A stretch of DNA of 64,000 bases from positions 3,985,501 to 4,049,500 of the forward strand of contig NZ_CP132543.1 of assembly GCF_030845195.1 (NCBI RefSeq), given 5' to 3'. The notes below the pieces were generated by a model that saw nothing but the letters and a program-made list of their open reading frames with translations, ran no database searches and was not told the origin of the DNA. Source of the stretch: Sanyastnella coralliicola. Its GTDB lineage: Bacteria > Bacteroidota > Bacteroidia > Flavobacteriales_D > Sanyastnellaceae. Positions 25,237 through 34,291 of this stretch are shown piece by piece; the stretch's first letter is position 1, and each line of letters begins with the position of its first letter. The translations under genes and the position numbers were made by a program.

Positions 25237-26117
25237 TTAAGCATCATCAACATGTCTTCCACAAGGGAAACGGGGTCAGTTCCTTGGAGCGAAGCATAGC
25301 GTGATGGAGCCTCTGCCGATTCCGCGATAGCGCAAAACAAATGATACTGATCACCTTCTTTAGTACAATGTGCACCAAAAGGGAGCTGGCAACCGCCGTC
25401 TAACTCGCGAAGCAGGGTGCGTTCAATGCGAACATTGGCGGCATCACTGGTATTCGTAAGCTGCTTCAATTGATCAAGTCTCGGATCATTGTCGCGCATT
25501 TGAAACGCCAAGGCACCTTGTGCTGGAGCGGGGATGAATTCGGTAGGCTCTAGGTCTACCACTTCGAATTCAGAAAGGTCAAGTTCAAGGCGCTTAATGC
25601 CCGCCTTTGCCAGAACGATTGCGTCGTATTGACCCTGACGAAGCTTGTCGATACGAGTAGGAACATTCCCGCGAAGATCATTCGTAGTGCACTGCGGAAG
25701 GTGGAACTTCAGCTGCGACTTGCGACGAGCAGAAGAAGTGCCAATCACTGCGTCTTCGGCCACTTTGAATTTGGCGTTCTGAACTGCTTTTTCTTTTCGG
25801 ATCAACAAGACATCTTCTACGAAGCTTCTGTTTGGAACAGCTGCAATGCAAAGACCTTCGGGCTGACGCGTTTCCAGGTCTTTGTGTGAGTGAACGGCGA
25901 GATCTACGGCGCCAGATAGAAGCGCCTCTTCAATCTCCTTGGTGAAGAATCCCTTTCCCTCCATCTTGTCAAAGCTCAGGTGTTGGATTTTATCTCCTTG
26001 GGTCTTGATGATCGTAATCTCACTTTCAATTCCGATCGAAGAAAGTAGTTCTTGGGTATGGTTAGCTTGCCAGAGAGCAAGATCGCTTCCTCTGGTACCA
26101 ATGATGATCTTCGACAT
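25224..26117 (-). CDS. hemC: Hydroxymethylbilane synthase (porphobilinogen deaminase)
   Basis: HemC polymerises four porphobilinogens to hydroxymethylbilane. The 297 residues show IIIGTRGSDLALWQA, the HSHKDLE motif, GTSSARRKSQL, LRGNVPTRIDKL and the dipyrromethane-cofactor cysteine C243 in LDGGCQLPFGAHC. It is preceded by hemA with a TAATG stop/start overlap. It ends ATG-CTT-AAA-AAA-AAA-GCC-TAG, whose nine-A run lies exactly where the hemD frame opens in the -1 register. One 13-base word encodes C-A-I-A-E-S. Confidence 0.96.
   Translation of the reverse strand: MSKIIIGTRGSDLALWQANHTQELLSSIGIESEITIIKTQGDKIQHLSFDKMEGKGFFTKEIEEALLSGAVDLAVHSHKDLETRQPEGLCIAAVPNRSFVEDVLLIRKEKAVQNAKFKVAEDAVIGTSSARRKSQLKFHLPQCTTNDLRGNVPTRIDKLRQGQYDAIVLAKAGIKRLELDLSEFEVVDLEPTEFIPAPAQGALAFQMRDNDPRLDQLKQLTNTSDAANVRIERTLLRELDGGCQLPFGAHCTKEGDQYHLFCAIAESAEAPSRYASLQGTDPVSLVEDMLMMLKKKA
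25230..25238 (-). other. Nine-A homopolymer at the hemC-hemD junction
   Basis: A run of nine A on the coding strand, five bases before the end of hemC. A shift to the -1 frame here joins HemC directly to the complete HemD. Runs of this length are known to promote transcriptional slippage and ribosomal frameshifting. Confidence 0.7.
25320..25332 (+). repeat. Dispersed 13-mer TTCCGCGATAGCG, copy 5
   Basis: Exact copy inside hemC; in the gene sense it encodes C-A-I-A-E-S. It is only 329 bases from copy 4. Confidence 0.95.
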
Positions 26118-27334
26118 TAGTTGCGGTTGGCATTTTCAAGCATCACTTCACGAGCGAGCTTCATCGGGACACTAATGTATTTCTTTTCCATGTATCCCAG
26201 GATCTTGTGGAGGAGCTCGATTGATGCTTCATCCATCTGATCTAGTTCTTTAGAGAAGACTTCTCCGAGGGCTGTTTCCTTGATCTGTTTAATCAGATCA
26301 GGAATCTCACGCATTGCGAGTTCAATCTCACGTTGACGAAGGATTACTCGGAAATCTTCCATCGCCTCATCCAAAATCTCCTTACAACGATCAAGCTCTC
26401 CTTTACGGACTTCAATGTTGCGCTCGGCTTCGGCTTGCAGTTCAGTCATGCCTAGGTAGCTCACACGATCATCTTCTTTCACTTCGTCAGCAACATCAGC
26501 TGGAAGGGCCATGTCAATGATAAAGAGTTGGTCAGACCAAAGCCCTGAAAGAAAATCGGTAGTTACAATTGGCTCTTCGCTACCGGTACATGTAACCACT
26601 GCGCGGTACTGCTTGTCGGTAGGAATGTGGTAGAGTTGTACTGCTTCCCAGTTGTTCGCCTTAGCAACAGTGGTAGCACGTTCGAGTGTACGGTTGGCTA
26701 CAGTCACGTTGCGGTAACCCTCTTTTGAAAGGAAACGGGCAAAATTGCCGTTGGTCTGTCCAGCCCCGATTAACAGGATGGCCTCGTCCTTGGCAATATT
26801 TTGGGCTTTGAAGTTTTTCCACGCTAGTGAAACCACAGAAACAGGTTTCGTTGCAATGGCTGTGTCAGTGTAGATGCGCTTCGATGTTTCGATGACTTTC
26901 TTCGAAACCAGACGCAATAAATCTCCTGAAATCATCCACTTGCGCGAGTCTTCGAATGACTTGCGTACTTGAGTGATAATCTCACGTTCACCAATAACCA
27001 TTGAATCAAGAGAGGCACCCACTTCGAGTAGGTGGCGCATAGCCTCTTCTCCGCGGTAGCTTTGAAAGCTGGCTAGCATTTGTCCTTTCTCTTTTCCTTC
27101 TACTCCGAAGAAATCAAGCAATTGGTTCTCGCGTCCTTTACAGAAGTAGCTGCTGCTAGAGAAGATGAACTCCACACGGTTACACGTGCTGAGGAAGGTC
27201 AATTCCTGCACCTGAAGGTGCTCCTTAAGGTCGTTGAGGAAGTGCGCACGCTTGTCTTCATCGACATGTAATTTACCGATGAGTTCAAGCGGGGCATGCT
27301 TGTGAGTTATGGCAATGATCTGAAGATTCTCCAC
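26117..27334 (-). CDS. hemA: Glutamyl-tRNA reductase
   Basis: HemA reduces glutamyl-tRNA-Glu to glutamate-1-semialdehyde, the first committed step of the C5 tetrapyrrole route. The catalytic cysteine is C51 in FLSTCNRVEF. The SLDSMVIGEREIITQVR segment and the NADPH-binding GAGQTNGNFARFL region follow, then the helical dimerisation domain at the C-terminus. The length of 405 residues is typical. The start codon is GTG. The stop codon overlaps the hemC start (TAATG), so hemA, hemC and hemD form one operon. The partner enzyme HemL is encoded elsewhere, at 43757. Confidence 0.95.
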   Translation of the reverse strand: MENLQIIAITHKHAPLELIGKLHVDEDKRAHFLNDLKEHLQVQELTFLSTCNRVEFIFSSSSYFCKGRENQLLDFFGVEGKEKGQMLASFQSYRGEEAMRHLLEVGASLDSMVIGEREIITQVRKSFEDSRKWMISGDLLRLVSKKVIETSKRIYTDTAIATKPVSVVSLAWKNFKAQNIAKDEAILLIGAGQTNGNFARFLSKEGYRNVTVANRTLERATTVAKANNWEAVQLYHIPTDKQYRAVVTCTGSEEPIVTTDFLSGLWSDQLFIIDMALPADVADEVKEDDRVSYLGMTELQAEAERNIEVRKGELDRCKEILDEAMEDFRVILRQREIELAMREIPDLIKQIKETALGEVFSKELDQMDEASIELLHKILGYMEKKYISVPMKLAREVMLENANRN

Positions 27335-27424
27335 GTAGATCTTTATAACGTTACAAAGATCGGTAGAGAAGGGGTTTCAAACTGTCATGGTTTTGTCATC
27401 TGATCAAAACCTGACGCAAATCAT

Positions 27425-28285
27425 TTAGTACGGACATGTAGTCCCAAACTCTCCTAGAAGTAGGAGTAGATCAGCCACAGCGACAATATCGTCACCTGAA
27501 ACATCTAGGTTACAGTCTGCTAGGCATCCAAACTCTCCAATAAGAAGTAGAAGGTCAGCTGTATCTACACCACCTGATGTGTTAAAGTCAGTAAGGCAGG
27601 AGGGTGACACAAAATACTCCTCACATAAAGAAGTAAACTGATATGTCTGGAACAATAACGGGCCTGGTCCGTCTGGATCGAAGATGGTTCCATCTGGATT
27701 TAGCTGACGCACTTGAATGTTGAAGCATGGTGCAAATCCACCTCCACCAAAGGTAAACTGTCCGAGTAGAACACGTCCGTTTTCATCAGGTGAGTTTTGC
27801 GGGATCTGGATAACTGTGGTCACATATATTCCTCCTCCTAGCGGGCCTTCCACTAACCATGTGTCATCTCCTGCTTCGAATCCGTCAAAGATGCTTTCGT
27901 CTGGCAGCACGAAGAGTTGATTGCCATCGAATTCTTCTGCTCCAATGGTGAACCATGAATCGTAAGCGAGTTCTGGGAAGGTTGGAATGATGTCACTATC
28001 GACAGATAGCGAAGTTGGTCCACCTTGAGGGTGCTGGTAGAAGCCGTAAGGCGAAGTAATAGACCAGATATCGTCTTCTACACCATAAATGTACTGTAGC
28101 TCGTAATTCTCCTCTAATTCAAGGTAAACGCGCACAGTGCGAGGTGCAAAACCCAAGTCGTTTTCGATGTTTGTTCGCTCTGGTTCAGGGATATCAATCT
28201 CTTCAAAGTAGAGTCCGATCTGAGGTTCTTGAGCTTGAATAGAAAGCGCAAATGCGCAACACAATAGTAAGAGTAAGCTTCTCAT
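27425..28285 (-). CDS. Secreted protein with duplicated dockerin-like C-terminus
   Basis: About 286 residues; signal peptide MRSLLLLLCCAFALSIQAQ. The body has no recognised domain. The last 60 residues hold two copies of a calcium-loop-like unit: DFNTSGGVDTADLLLLIGEFG and NLDVSGDDIVAVADLLLLLGEFG. This resembles type I dockerin repeats (D-x-[DN]-x-S-G followed by D-LLLL-G-FG) and is found at the ends of secreted Bacteroidota proteins. No classical T9SS domain is present. I prefer the second of two close ATG codons, because it starts the signal peptide cleanly. A calcium-binding anchoring role is inference. Confidence 0.75.
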   Translation of the reverse strand: MRSLLLLLCCAFALSIQAQEPQIGLYFEEIDIPEPERTNIENDLGFAPRTVRVYLELEENYELQYIYGVEDDIWSITSPYGFYQHPQGGPTSLSVDSDIIPTFPELAYDSWFTIGAEEFDGNQLFVLPDESIFDGFEAGDDTWLVEGPLGGGIYVTTVIQIPQNSPDENGRVLLGQFTFGGGGFAPCFNIQVRQLNPDGTIFDPDGPGPLLFQTYQFTSLCEEYFVSPSCLTDFNTSGGVDTADLLLLIGEFGCLADCNLDVSGDDIVAVADLLLLLGEFGTTCPY

Positions 28286-28334
28286 GGTCATAGGGTTATC
28301 TAGTCTAAGGTAACAAAGTTCATCTGCATTCGTT

Positions 28335-28347
28335 CGCTAACGCGGAA
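28335..28347 (-). repeat. Dispersed 13-mer TTCCGCGTTAGCG, copy 6
   Basis: Exact copy in the spacer between nrdB and the dockerin-like gene, about 33 bases after the premature-looking nrdB stop. Confidence 0.95.
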
Positions 28348-28379
28348 TGAGTTGCACCTAGAATAGAAATCCTGACCCC

Positions 28380-29267
28380 CTAGTTCATGAATTTGAACGG
28401 GTTGGCCGTGTTGTATTTCTTGTCGTTCCCCAGCTCAACGAGCAAACGATCGGCTACGAATTCTATGTAACTCGACATGAGGTCGGCATTCATTCCAATC
28501 AACTGGACGGGAAGCGCTTCAAGAATGAATTCCTTTTCGATAGCCACTGCTTCCAAGATGATTTTCTCCACGCGTTCTTTCGGGAGCTTGTTCACTAAGT
28601 GACGTGTGTACAACAAGCAGGCGAAGTCACAGTGAATCCCCTCATCACGCGAGATGAGGGTGTTTGAGAAGCTTAGTCCTGGCATCAATCCACGCGTACT
28701 CAGCCAAAACAAAGAGCAGAAACTACCCGAGAAGAAGATTCCTTCCACCGCGGCAAAAGCGACGAGTCGTTCAGCGAATGACCCGTTTTCGATCCAGTTT
28801 AATGCCCATTGCGCCTTCTTTTTGACACAGTCAAGGGTCTCAATCGCGTTGAAGAGGCGATTCTTTTCTTCTTCCTCCTTTATATAGGTATCGATCAGCA
28901 TGGAATAGGTCTGCGAATGGATGTTTTCCATCATGATCTGGTAACCGTAAAAGAACTTGGCTTCGGTGTATTGCACCTCGGCAACGAAATTCTCTGCCAA
29001 GTTTTCATTCACAATTCCATCGCTCGCAGCGAAGAAAGCGAGGATATGTTTGATGAAATAACGTTCGTCGTCATTTAGCTTGCTGTTCCAATCCACAAGG
29101 TCTTGATCCATCTCGATAGCCTCCGCTGTCCAGAAACTAGCTTCCGACTTTTTGTAGAGCGTCCAAATATCCTTGTGTTCTATAGGGTAGAGCACGAATC
29201 GCTTGGGATTCTCTGTCAAGATTGGTTCTTCCAAAACCGTGTTTTCTGTGGTTGTTTCGCTTTGCAT
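28380..29267 (-). CDS. nrdB: Ribonucleotide reductase small subunit, C-terminal tail missing
   Basis: NrdB supplies the tyrosyl radical for reduction of ribonucleotides. The diiron/tyrosyl core is intact: [57 protein letters not shown] with the probable radical tyrosine, and [14 protein letters not shown]. The 295-residue protein ends [11 protein letters not shown] and stops. Family members normally continue for about 30 residues (a KTNFFEKR-type stretch and the conserved tail) that dock into the large subunit and carry a radical-transfer tyrosine. None of the three frames downstream of the stop encodes such a tail. nrdA is not adjacent. It may be a truncated paralogue, or the gene may be broken. 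Confidence 0.9.
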   Translation of the reverse strand: MQSETTTENTVLEEPILTENPKRFVLYPIEHKDIWTLYKKSEASFWTAEAIEMDQDLVDWNSKLNDDERYFIKHILAFFAASDGIVNENLAENFVAEVQYTEAKFFYGYQIMMENIHSQTYSMLIDTYIKEEEEKNRLFNAIETLDCVKKKAQWALNWIENGSFAERLVAFAAVEGIFFSGSFCSLFWLSTRGLMPGLSFSNTLISRDEGIHCDFACLLYTRHLVNKLPKERVEKIILEAVAIEKEFILEALPVQLIGMNADLMSSYIEFVADRLLVELGNDKKYNTANPFKFMN

Positions 29268-29415
29268 ATTGAGAACGAATTGTACGCAATTTGCCTTCAG
29301 AAAGGCGAAGCAAAGTTCAACGTTTTAAGAGACAAATCAATGCTCCGATTCAAAATGTGATGAAGGTCAAATGTGATTTCGACCAGAATGAAAAACCCGA
29401 CAAGGTGTCAGCTTT

Positions 29416-29460
29416 TTGGGCTTGGCATTATTTTCGTCGAGGAAAAAACCGCAAGCCCAA
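29416..29460 (+). promoter_or_regulatory. Inverted repeat upstream of the secA promoter
   Basis: Arms TTGGGCTTG (29416-29424) and CAAGCCCAA (29452-29460) are perfect complements separated by 27 bases, ending 11 bases before the -7 box. An operator or RNA hairpin is possible. Confidence 0.45.
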
Positions 29461-29471
29461 GGCGAAGATTG

Positions 29472-29479
29472 TATTTTTG
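29472..29479 (+). promoter_or_regulatory. -7 promoter box of secA
   Basis: TATTTTTG, 46 bases before the ATG. Confidence 0.6.
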
Positions 29480-29525
29480 TCGTCCTGGTCAGCAACTGAT
29501 TTGACCATTTGAAGCAATTGAAGCG

Positions 29526-32500
29526 ATGTTAGGAACAGTAAATAAGATCCTGAAGAAGATTCTCGGAGACAAGGCCGAGAAAGATATACAGGAGGTAAGG
29601 CCGGTTGTAGAGGAAATCAATAAGATCTACGCAACCTTAAAGAATGAATCGGCCAATGACCTTCGCCGAAGAAGTGATGATCTGAAGAAGAAGATTCAAG
29701 ACAGCATCGCCGGACTCAACGAAGAGATCAATCAACTCAAGGTGCAAACCGAGACCAATGTCGATATGGATATCGATGCGAAGGAAGCGGTGTACGAGCA
29801 GATTGACAGACTCCAAAAAGAAACAGACACGAAGATCGAAGAGGTCTTGGAAGAGATTCTTCCTGAGGCATTCGCGATCGTGAAAGATACCGCTCGCCGA
29901 TTCACTGAGGAAGCGCCTATACGTGTTCGTGCGAATGATTTCGATAAGCAACTCGCTACTGAGCGTAACTCAGTTGAAATTGACGGAGAGGATGCCCTAT
30001 GGCATAACACTTGGTTAGCTGCAGGAGCAGAAATCAAGTGGGAGATGGTACACTACGACGTACAGCTCGTGGGTGGTATCGCACTACACCGGGGTAAAGT
30101 CGCGGAGATGCAAACAGGGGAAGGAAAGACCTTGGTGGCGACGCTTCCAGTCTTCTTGAACGCACTCGCTGGACGAGGAGTTCACCTCGTAACAGTAAAC
30201 GATTACCTCGCTCGCCGTGACTCGGAATGGATGGGTCCATTGTTTGAGTTCCACGGAATGACCATCGATTGTATTGATAAGCACCAGCCGAACTCTGAAG
30301 CTCGTCGTAATGCTTACCGTGCTTCCATTACTTATGGAACGAACAACGAATTTGGTTTTGACTACCTCCGTGATAACATGGCTTCTGATCCAACTCACTT
30401 GGTTCAGCGCAAGCACCACTTCGCGATTGTCGATGAGGTAGATTCAGTATTGATTGATGAGGCGCGTACGCCATTGATCATCTCTGGTCCAACTCCTAAA
30501 GGAGATCAACACGAGTTTGATGACCTGAAGCCTAAAGTGCAGCTATTGGTAAACGCTCAAAAGAAGGTTGTTACTGGGTTCATTGCTGAGGCGAAGACGT
30601 TGCTTTCTAAAGATGATGCGAGCAAAGAAGAGTTGAACGACGGAGGTCTGGCACTCTACCGTGCTTACCGAGGTCTTCCAAAGACGAAATCATTGATTAA
30701 GTTCCTTTCTGAGGAAGGAATGAAGCAGACACTTCTGAAGACTGAAGGCTACTACCTTCAGGATAATCAGCGTGAGATGCATAAGGCTGACGCCGAATTG
30801 TTCTTCGTTATTGACGAAAAGAACAACCAGGTTGAGCTCACTGAAAAAGGAATTCAACTCGTCACCAAGAACATGGATGACGACAACTTCTTCACGATGC
30901 CAGATGTAGCCACGGAGTTGGTGAACATCGATACCTCTTCGGCATCAGACGAGGAGAAGTTGGCAAGCAAAGAACAGTTGATCAGCGACTTCGGGGTGAA
31001 GTCAGCTCGTATTCACACAATGAATCAGCTGTTGAAAGCATACGCTCTGTTCGAGAAAGACATCGACTACGTTGTCATGGACAACAAAGTGAAGATCGTT
31101 GATGAGCAGACAGGTCGTATCATGGATGGACGTCGATACTCAGACGGACTTCACCAAGCGATCGAGGCGAAAGAGAATGTGAAGATTGAAGCGGCTACGC
31201 AGACCTATGCGACCGTGACGCTTCAGAATTACTTCCGTATGTACCACAAGCTGGCCGGGATGACCGGTACAGCGGAGACGGAAGCAGGGGAGCTATGGGA
31301 CATCTACGAGTTGGATGTGATGATCATCCCTACCAACCGACCTATTGCACGTGATGACCGTCAAGATCTCGTTTTCCGCACCAAGCGTGAGAAATACAAC
31401 GCGGTGATTGATGAGGTAGTGAAGCTAAGTGCAGCTGGTCGTCCGGTACTTGTAGGTACGACAACGGTAGAAGTATCTGAGCTACTTTCGAAGATGTTGA
31501 GCATCCGCAAAGTGGAGCACCAAGTACTGAATGCGAAGATGCACCAACGTGAAGCCGAAGTTGTTGCACAAGCCGGTGGAGCCGGAGTCGTGACCATCGC
31601 AACGAACATGGCCGGTCGTGGTACCGACATCAAGCTTTCGAAAGAAGTGAAGGATGCTGGAGGTTTGGCCATCATTGGTACAGAACGCCACGATTCACGT
31701 CGAGTAGACCGCCAGCTCCGAGGACGTTCAGGACGTCAAGGAGATCCGGGTTCTAGCCAGTTCTACGTGTCATTGGAAGATGATCTCATGCGCCTATTCG
31801 GTTCTGACCGAATTGCGAAGATGATGGACCGTCTAGGAATCGAAGAAGGTGAAGTGATCCAACACAACATGATCACGAAGTCTATCGAGCGCGCTCAAAA
31901 GAAAGTAGAGGAGAACAACTTCGGTATTCGTAAGCGTCTGCTTGAGTATGATGACGTGATGAACTCGCAGCGTGAGGTGATCTACAAGCGTCGTCGTCAC
32001 GCACTTCACGGAGAGCGTTTGAAGCTGGATATCTCGAACATGTTCTACGAATTGGCAGAGAGCATTGTGCTTCTTTACCATGCAGAGAAAGACTTCGGAA
32101 ACTTCTCATTGGAAGTGTTGAAGAATTTCGGAATGGAATCACCATTCACAGAAGAGCAGTTCGCTACTGGAAATCCAGAAACGCTAGCCTACGATCTATA
32201 CCGAGCGAGTGAAGACAATTACCGTCGCAAGTTGGCTCGTCTTTCAGAAGAGGCACTTCCGGTAATCGAGCGTGTTTACCTCGATGAGAACAACAGCTAC
32301 ACCAACATGGCTGTTCCATTCTCAGATGGTACACGAAACCTCAACATTGTTGCGAACATCGAACGATGCTATGAGACGCGCGGAAAGGAACTCATCACCG
32401 CACTTGAGAAGAGTGTAGTTCTCTCATTGCTTGACAATTCATGGAAAGAACACCTCCGTGGAATGGATGATCTCCGTAACAACGTGCAGCACGCCCGTTT

Positions 32501-32861
32501 TGAGCAGAAGGATCCACTCTTGATTTACAAGTTCGAATCATACGAGCTCTTCAAGGGAATGGTCAACAGACTCAATGGAGATGTTGCTGGATTCTTGATG
32601 AAAGCGCAATTACCTGCACGTCAGGAAAGCGTTCAAGAAGCACGCACTCCACGTCGTGATGAAATGAAGAACCTGCAGACGAATAAAGCAGGCGTAGAGA
32701 ATACAGCTCAGCGAGCATCTACAATGCGAGCGCAACAAGCTGGAGCTCCTGCACAACGTCAACAAGCAGTTCAGCCAAGAAAGGCCGAAAAGCAAATCGG
32801 ACGAAACGATCCTTGTCCTTGTGGATCAGGTAAGAAATACAAGCAGTGTCACGGGAAGTAA
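29526..32861 (+). CDS. secA: Preprotein translocase ATPase SecA
   Basis: SecA drives unfolded preproteins through SecYEG. The 1111 residues are longer than the 901 of E. coli, as usual in Bacteroidota. An extended N-terminal helical region precedes Walker A MQTGEGKTLVA at about 195. The DEVD box is at about 303 (FAIVDEVDSVL), followed by an insertion in the first nucleotide-binding domain. VTIATNMAGRGTDIKL and LRGRSGRQGDPG belong to the second nucleotide-binding domain. The C-terminus is the zinc-binding SEC-C motif DPCPCGSGKKYKQCHGK, used to bind SecB/lipid in other bacteria. It serves the first export step for the many signal-peptide proteins of this window. Confidence 0.98.
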   Translation: MLGTVNKILKKILGDKAEKDIQEVRPVVEEINKIYATLKNESANDLRRRSDDLKKKIQDSIAGLNEEINQLKVQTETNVDMDIDAKEAVYEQIDRLQKETDTKIEEVLEEILPEAFAIVKDTARRFTEEAPIRVRANDFDKQLATERNSVEIDGEDALWHNTWLAAGAEIKWEMVHYDVQLVGGIALHRGKVAEMQTGEGKTLVATLPVFLNALAGRGVHLVTVNDYLARRDSEWMGPLFEFHGMTIDCIDKHQPNSEARRNAYRASITYGTNNEFGFDYLRDNMASDPTHLVQRKHHFAIVDEVDSVLIDEARTPLIISGPTPKGDQHEFDDLKPKVQLLVNAQKKVVTGFIAEAKTLLSKDDASKEELNDGGLALYRAYRGLPKTKSLIKFLSEEGMKQTLLKTEGYYLQDNQREMHKADAELFFVIDEKNNQVELTEKGIQLVTKNMDDDNFFTMPDVATELVNIDTSSASDEEKLASKEQLISDFGVKSARIHTMNQLLKAYALFEKDIDYVVMDNKVKIVDEQTGRIMDGRRYSDGLHQAIEAKENVKIEAATQTYATVTLQNYFRMYHKLAGMTGTAETEAGELWDIYELDVMIIPTNRPIARDDRQDLVFRTKREKYNAVIDEVVKLSAAGRPVLVGTTTVEVSELLSKMLSIRKVEHQVLNAKMHQREAEVVAQAGGAGVVTIATNMAGRGTDIKLSKEVKDAGGLAIIGTERHDSRRVDRQLRGRSGRQGDPGSSQFYVSLEDDLMRLFGSDRIAKMMDRLGIEEGEVIQHNMITKSIERAQKKVEENNFGIRKRLLEYDDVMNSQREVIYKRRRHALHGERLKLDISNMFYELAESIVLLYHAEKDFGNFSLEVLKNFGMESPFTEEQFATGNPETLAYDLYRASEDNYRRKLARLSEEALPVIERVYLDENNSYTNMAVPFSDGTRNLNIVANIERCYETRGKELITALEKSVVLSLLDNSWKEHLRGMDDLRNNVQHARFEQKDPLLIYKFESYELFKGMVNRLNGDVAGFLMKAQLPARQESVQEARTPRRDEMKNLQTNKAGVENTAQRASTMRAQQAGAPAQRQQAVQPRKAEKQIGRNDPCPCGSGKKYKQCHGK

Positions 32862-32877
32862 TCCCGCACTGAATGAT

Positions 32878-33774
32878 TTAGAAAAGAGTCGCGCCTTTGA
32901 TGAGGTGCGGCTTTTTTATTTCTACCCCAAATCGTTCTTCGGCCCGAAGGGCAAAATCAATGCACGACTCAGGAGTCAGGATGCTATCAGGTTGGTGCAT
33001 TAATAGATGTACCTCTCGAAGGCCTAGAGCTTTCCATTGTTCAATGCGATCCATCCACTGATTGAAGCGAAGCTCATCGGAGGGGTGACCTTCATAGCCT
33101 CCAAAACGTAAGAGCAGCCAAGGAGCTGTGCTTCGCATATGCATCGCATCTCGACGTCCGGCGGTGTCGCAGATCACAGCACCAATTCCATGTTCTTGCA
33201 TGGCTGCCCAAACTTCTTCCGCCTGCTCTTCACCTTCGAACCAACGAGGGTGGCGAAATTCAATCGAAAGAGGCAATTCTCTTGGCCACGTTTTGAAGAA
33301 GGTGATGAGCTTGTGTCCTTCATTGGGGGTGAAATTCGGCGGTAGCTGAATAAAGGAAGGGGAGAGCTTCTGTTCAAAGGCCAATAAAGACTGAATGAAT
33401 TCATCTACGAGTCCTTCGCAATTATTGAAACGACGGTAATGCGTGATCAGCTGTGGGAACTTCGGACAAAACTTGAAGTCAGCAGGAGATCCGTCGTGCC
33501 ATTTGCGAATGGTAGTCGGAGGGTGAATGCGGTAATGAGTTGCGTTCAATTCGATTGTTCCGAACTGTTCGCAGTAACGCTCCATCATTTGATTCGCCGG
33601 AGTCTTCTCAGGATAAATCTTCCCTTTCCATTTTGGAATATTCCACATGGTTCCGCCAACGAAGATGTCTAACTTTTCAGCGGGTTTCCCTGGCATGGCC
33701 AGGGTTGTTTGGGGGTGATCAGGAGGCATGATGAACTCCACACCATCGATATTATCTAGCTTTCCGTACTTCAC
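32878..33774 (-). CDS. DUF72 TIM-barrel protein
   Basis: A 298-residue protein of the DUF72 (YecE-like) family, recognised by FVGGTMWNIPKWKGKIYP, the strand ELNATHYRIHPPTTIRKWHDGSP, PKFPQLITHYRR and LPLSIEFRHPRWF. The fold is a TIM barrel of unknown activity, thought to be a hydrolase or isomerase. The start is GTG; a later ATG at residue 16 is possible but would shorten the N-terminus. Its last codons contain the secA terminator. No signal peptide. Confidence 0.88.
   Translation of the reverse strand: MKYGKLDNIDGVEFIMPPDHPQTTLAMPGKPAEKLDIFVGGTMWNIPKWKGKIYPEKTPANQMMERYCEQFGTIELNATHYRIHPPTTIRKWHDGSPADFKFCPKFPQLITHYRRFNNCEGLVDEFIQSLLAFEQKLSPSFIQLPPNFTPNEGHKLITFFKTWPRELPLSIEFRHPRWFEGEEQAEEVWAAMQEHGIGAVICDTAGRRDAMHMRSTAPWLLLRFGGYEGHPSDELRFNQWMDRIEQWKALGLREVHLLMHQPDSILTPESCIDFALRAEERFGVEIKKPHLIKGATLF
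32882..32917. terminator. Terminator of secA, inside the 3' end of the convergent gene
   Basis: A 15-base-pair stem (three G-T wobbles) with loop TTGATG, then T's. It lies 20 bases after the secA stop but within the coding region of the DUF72 gene, and because it has A and T tracts on both sides it could serve both directions. Confidence 0.85.
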
Positions 33775-33845
33775 GACAGCAATTTCGTAGATTCAAACAA
33801 CAGAATAGACAGTTGAACTGTTTAATAGTGAACAAACCCTAGGAA

Positions 33846-34229
33846 ATGGAGCAAGAGGAAGACGATATTCTGGACATGCCCGAAGCTCCTCGAGATAAAT
33901 CGAAGGAGTATTTCAATCTGCGAATGATCAGCACGATTGCGATCGCAGTTGGCTTGGTTTTTCGATTGCAGCATTGGCCATACTCGAGTACTATTCTGAT
34001 TTTCGGTGCTGCCGGCTGGACGATTTGGAATTTCTTAGATCTATTCGCTCAGAAAAAGCCAAAGCTCTGGCGATATGCTTATTTCGTTGGTCGACTGGCG
34101 CTCGTGTCGTCAATTTTTTTGTTGTTCTTGACTAGACTGGAGTACATGAAGTACTTTCTAGCCGTAGCGGGTGTCGCTTTCTTGGTCGGTTTCGCTACCG
34201 CTCCGAAGAGTGCACGACGGATGCCGTAA
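33846..34229 (+). CDS. Small four-helix membrane protein
   Basis: A 127-residue protein: a charged acidic N-terminus (residues 1-22), then about four membrane helices. The first contains FRLQHWPYSSTILIFGAAGW. The HWP motif between a polar and a hydrophobic half is shared by GldL and by many small membrane proteins of Bacteroidota that have no known role. It is too short for GldL itself. It sits 63 bases upstream of comF on the same strand and could share a transcript. Confidence 0.75.
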   Translation: MEQEEDDILDMPEAPRDKSKEYFNLRMISTIAIAVGLVFRLQHWPYSSTILIFGAAGWTIWNFLDLFAQKKPKLWRYAYFVGRLALVSSIFLLFLTRLEYMKYFLAVAGVAFLVGFATAPKSARRMP

Positions 34230-34291
34230 AGAATAGGTCAACACCTATAAAGTTCTTGTTGTAGCGGTCGAATTCCTTTTCATCTTCGAGT

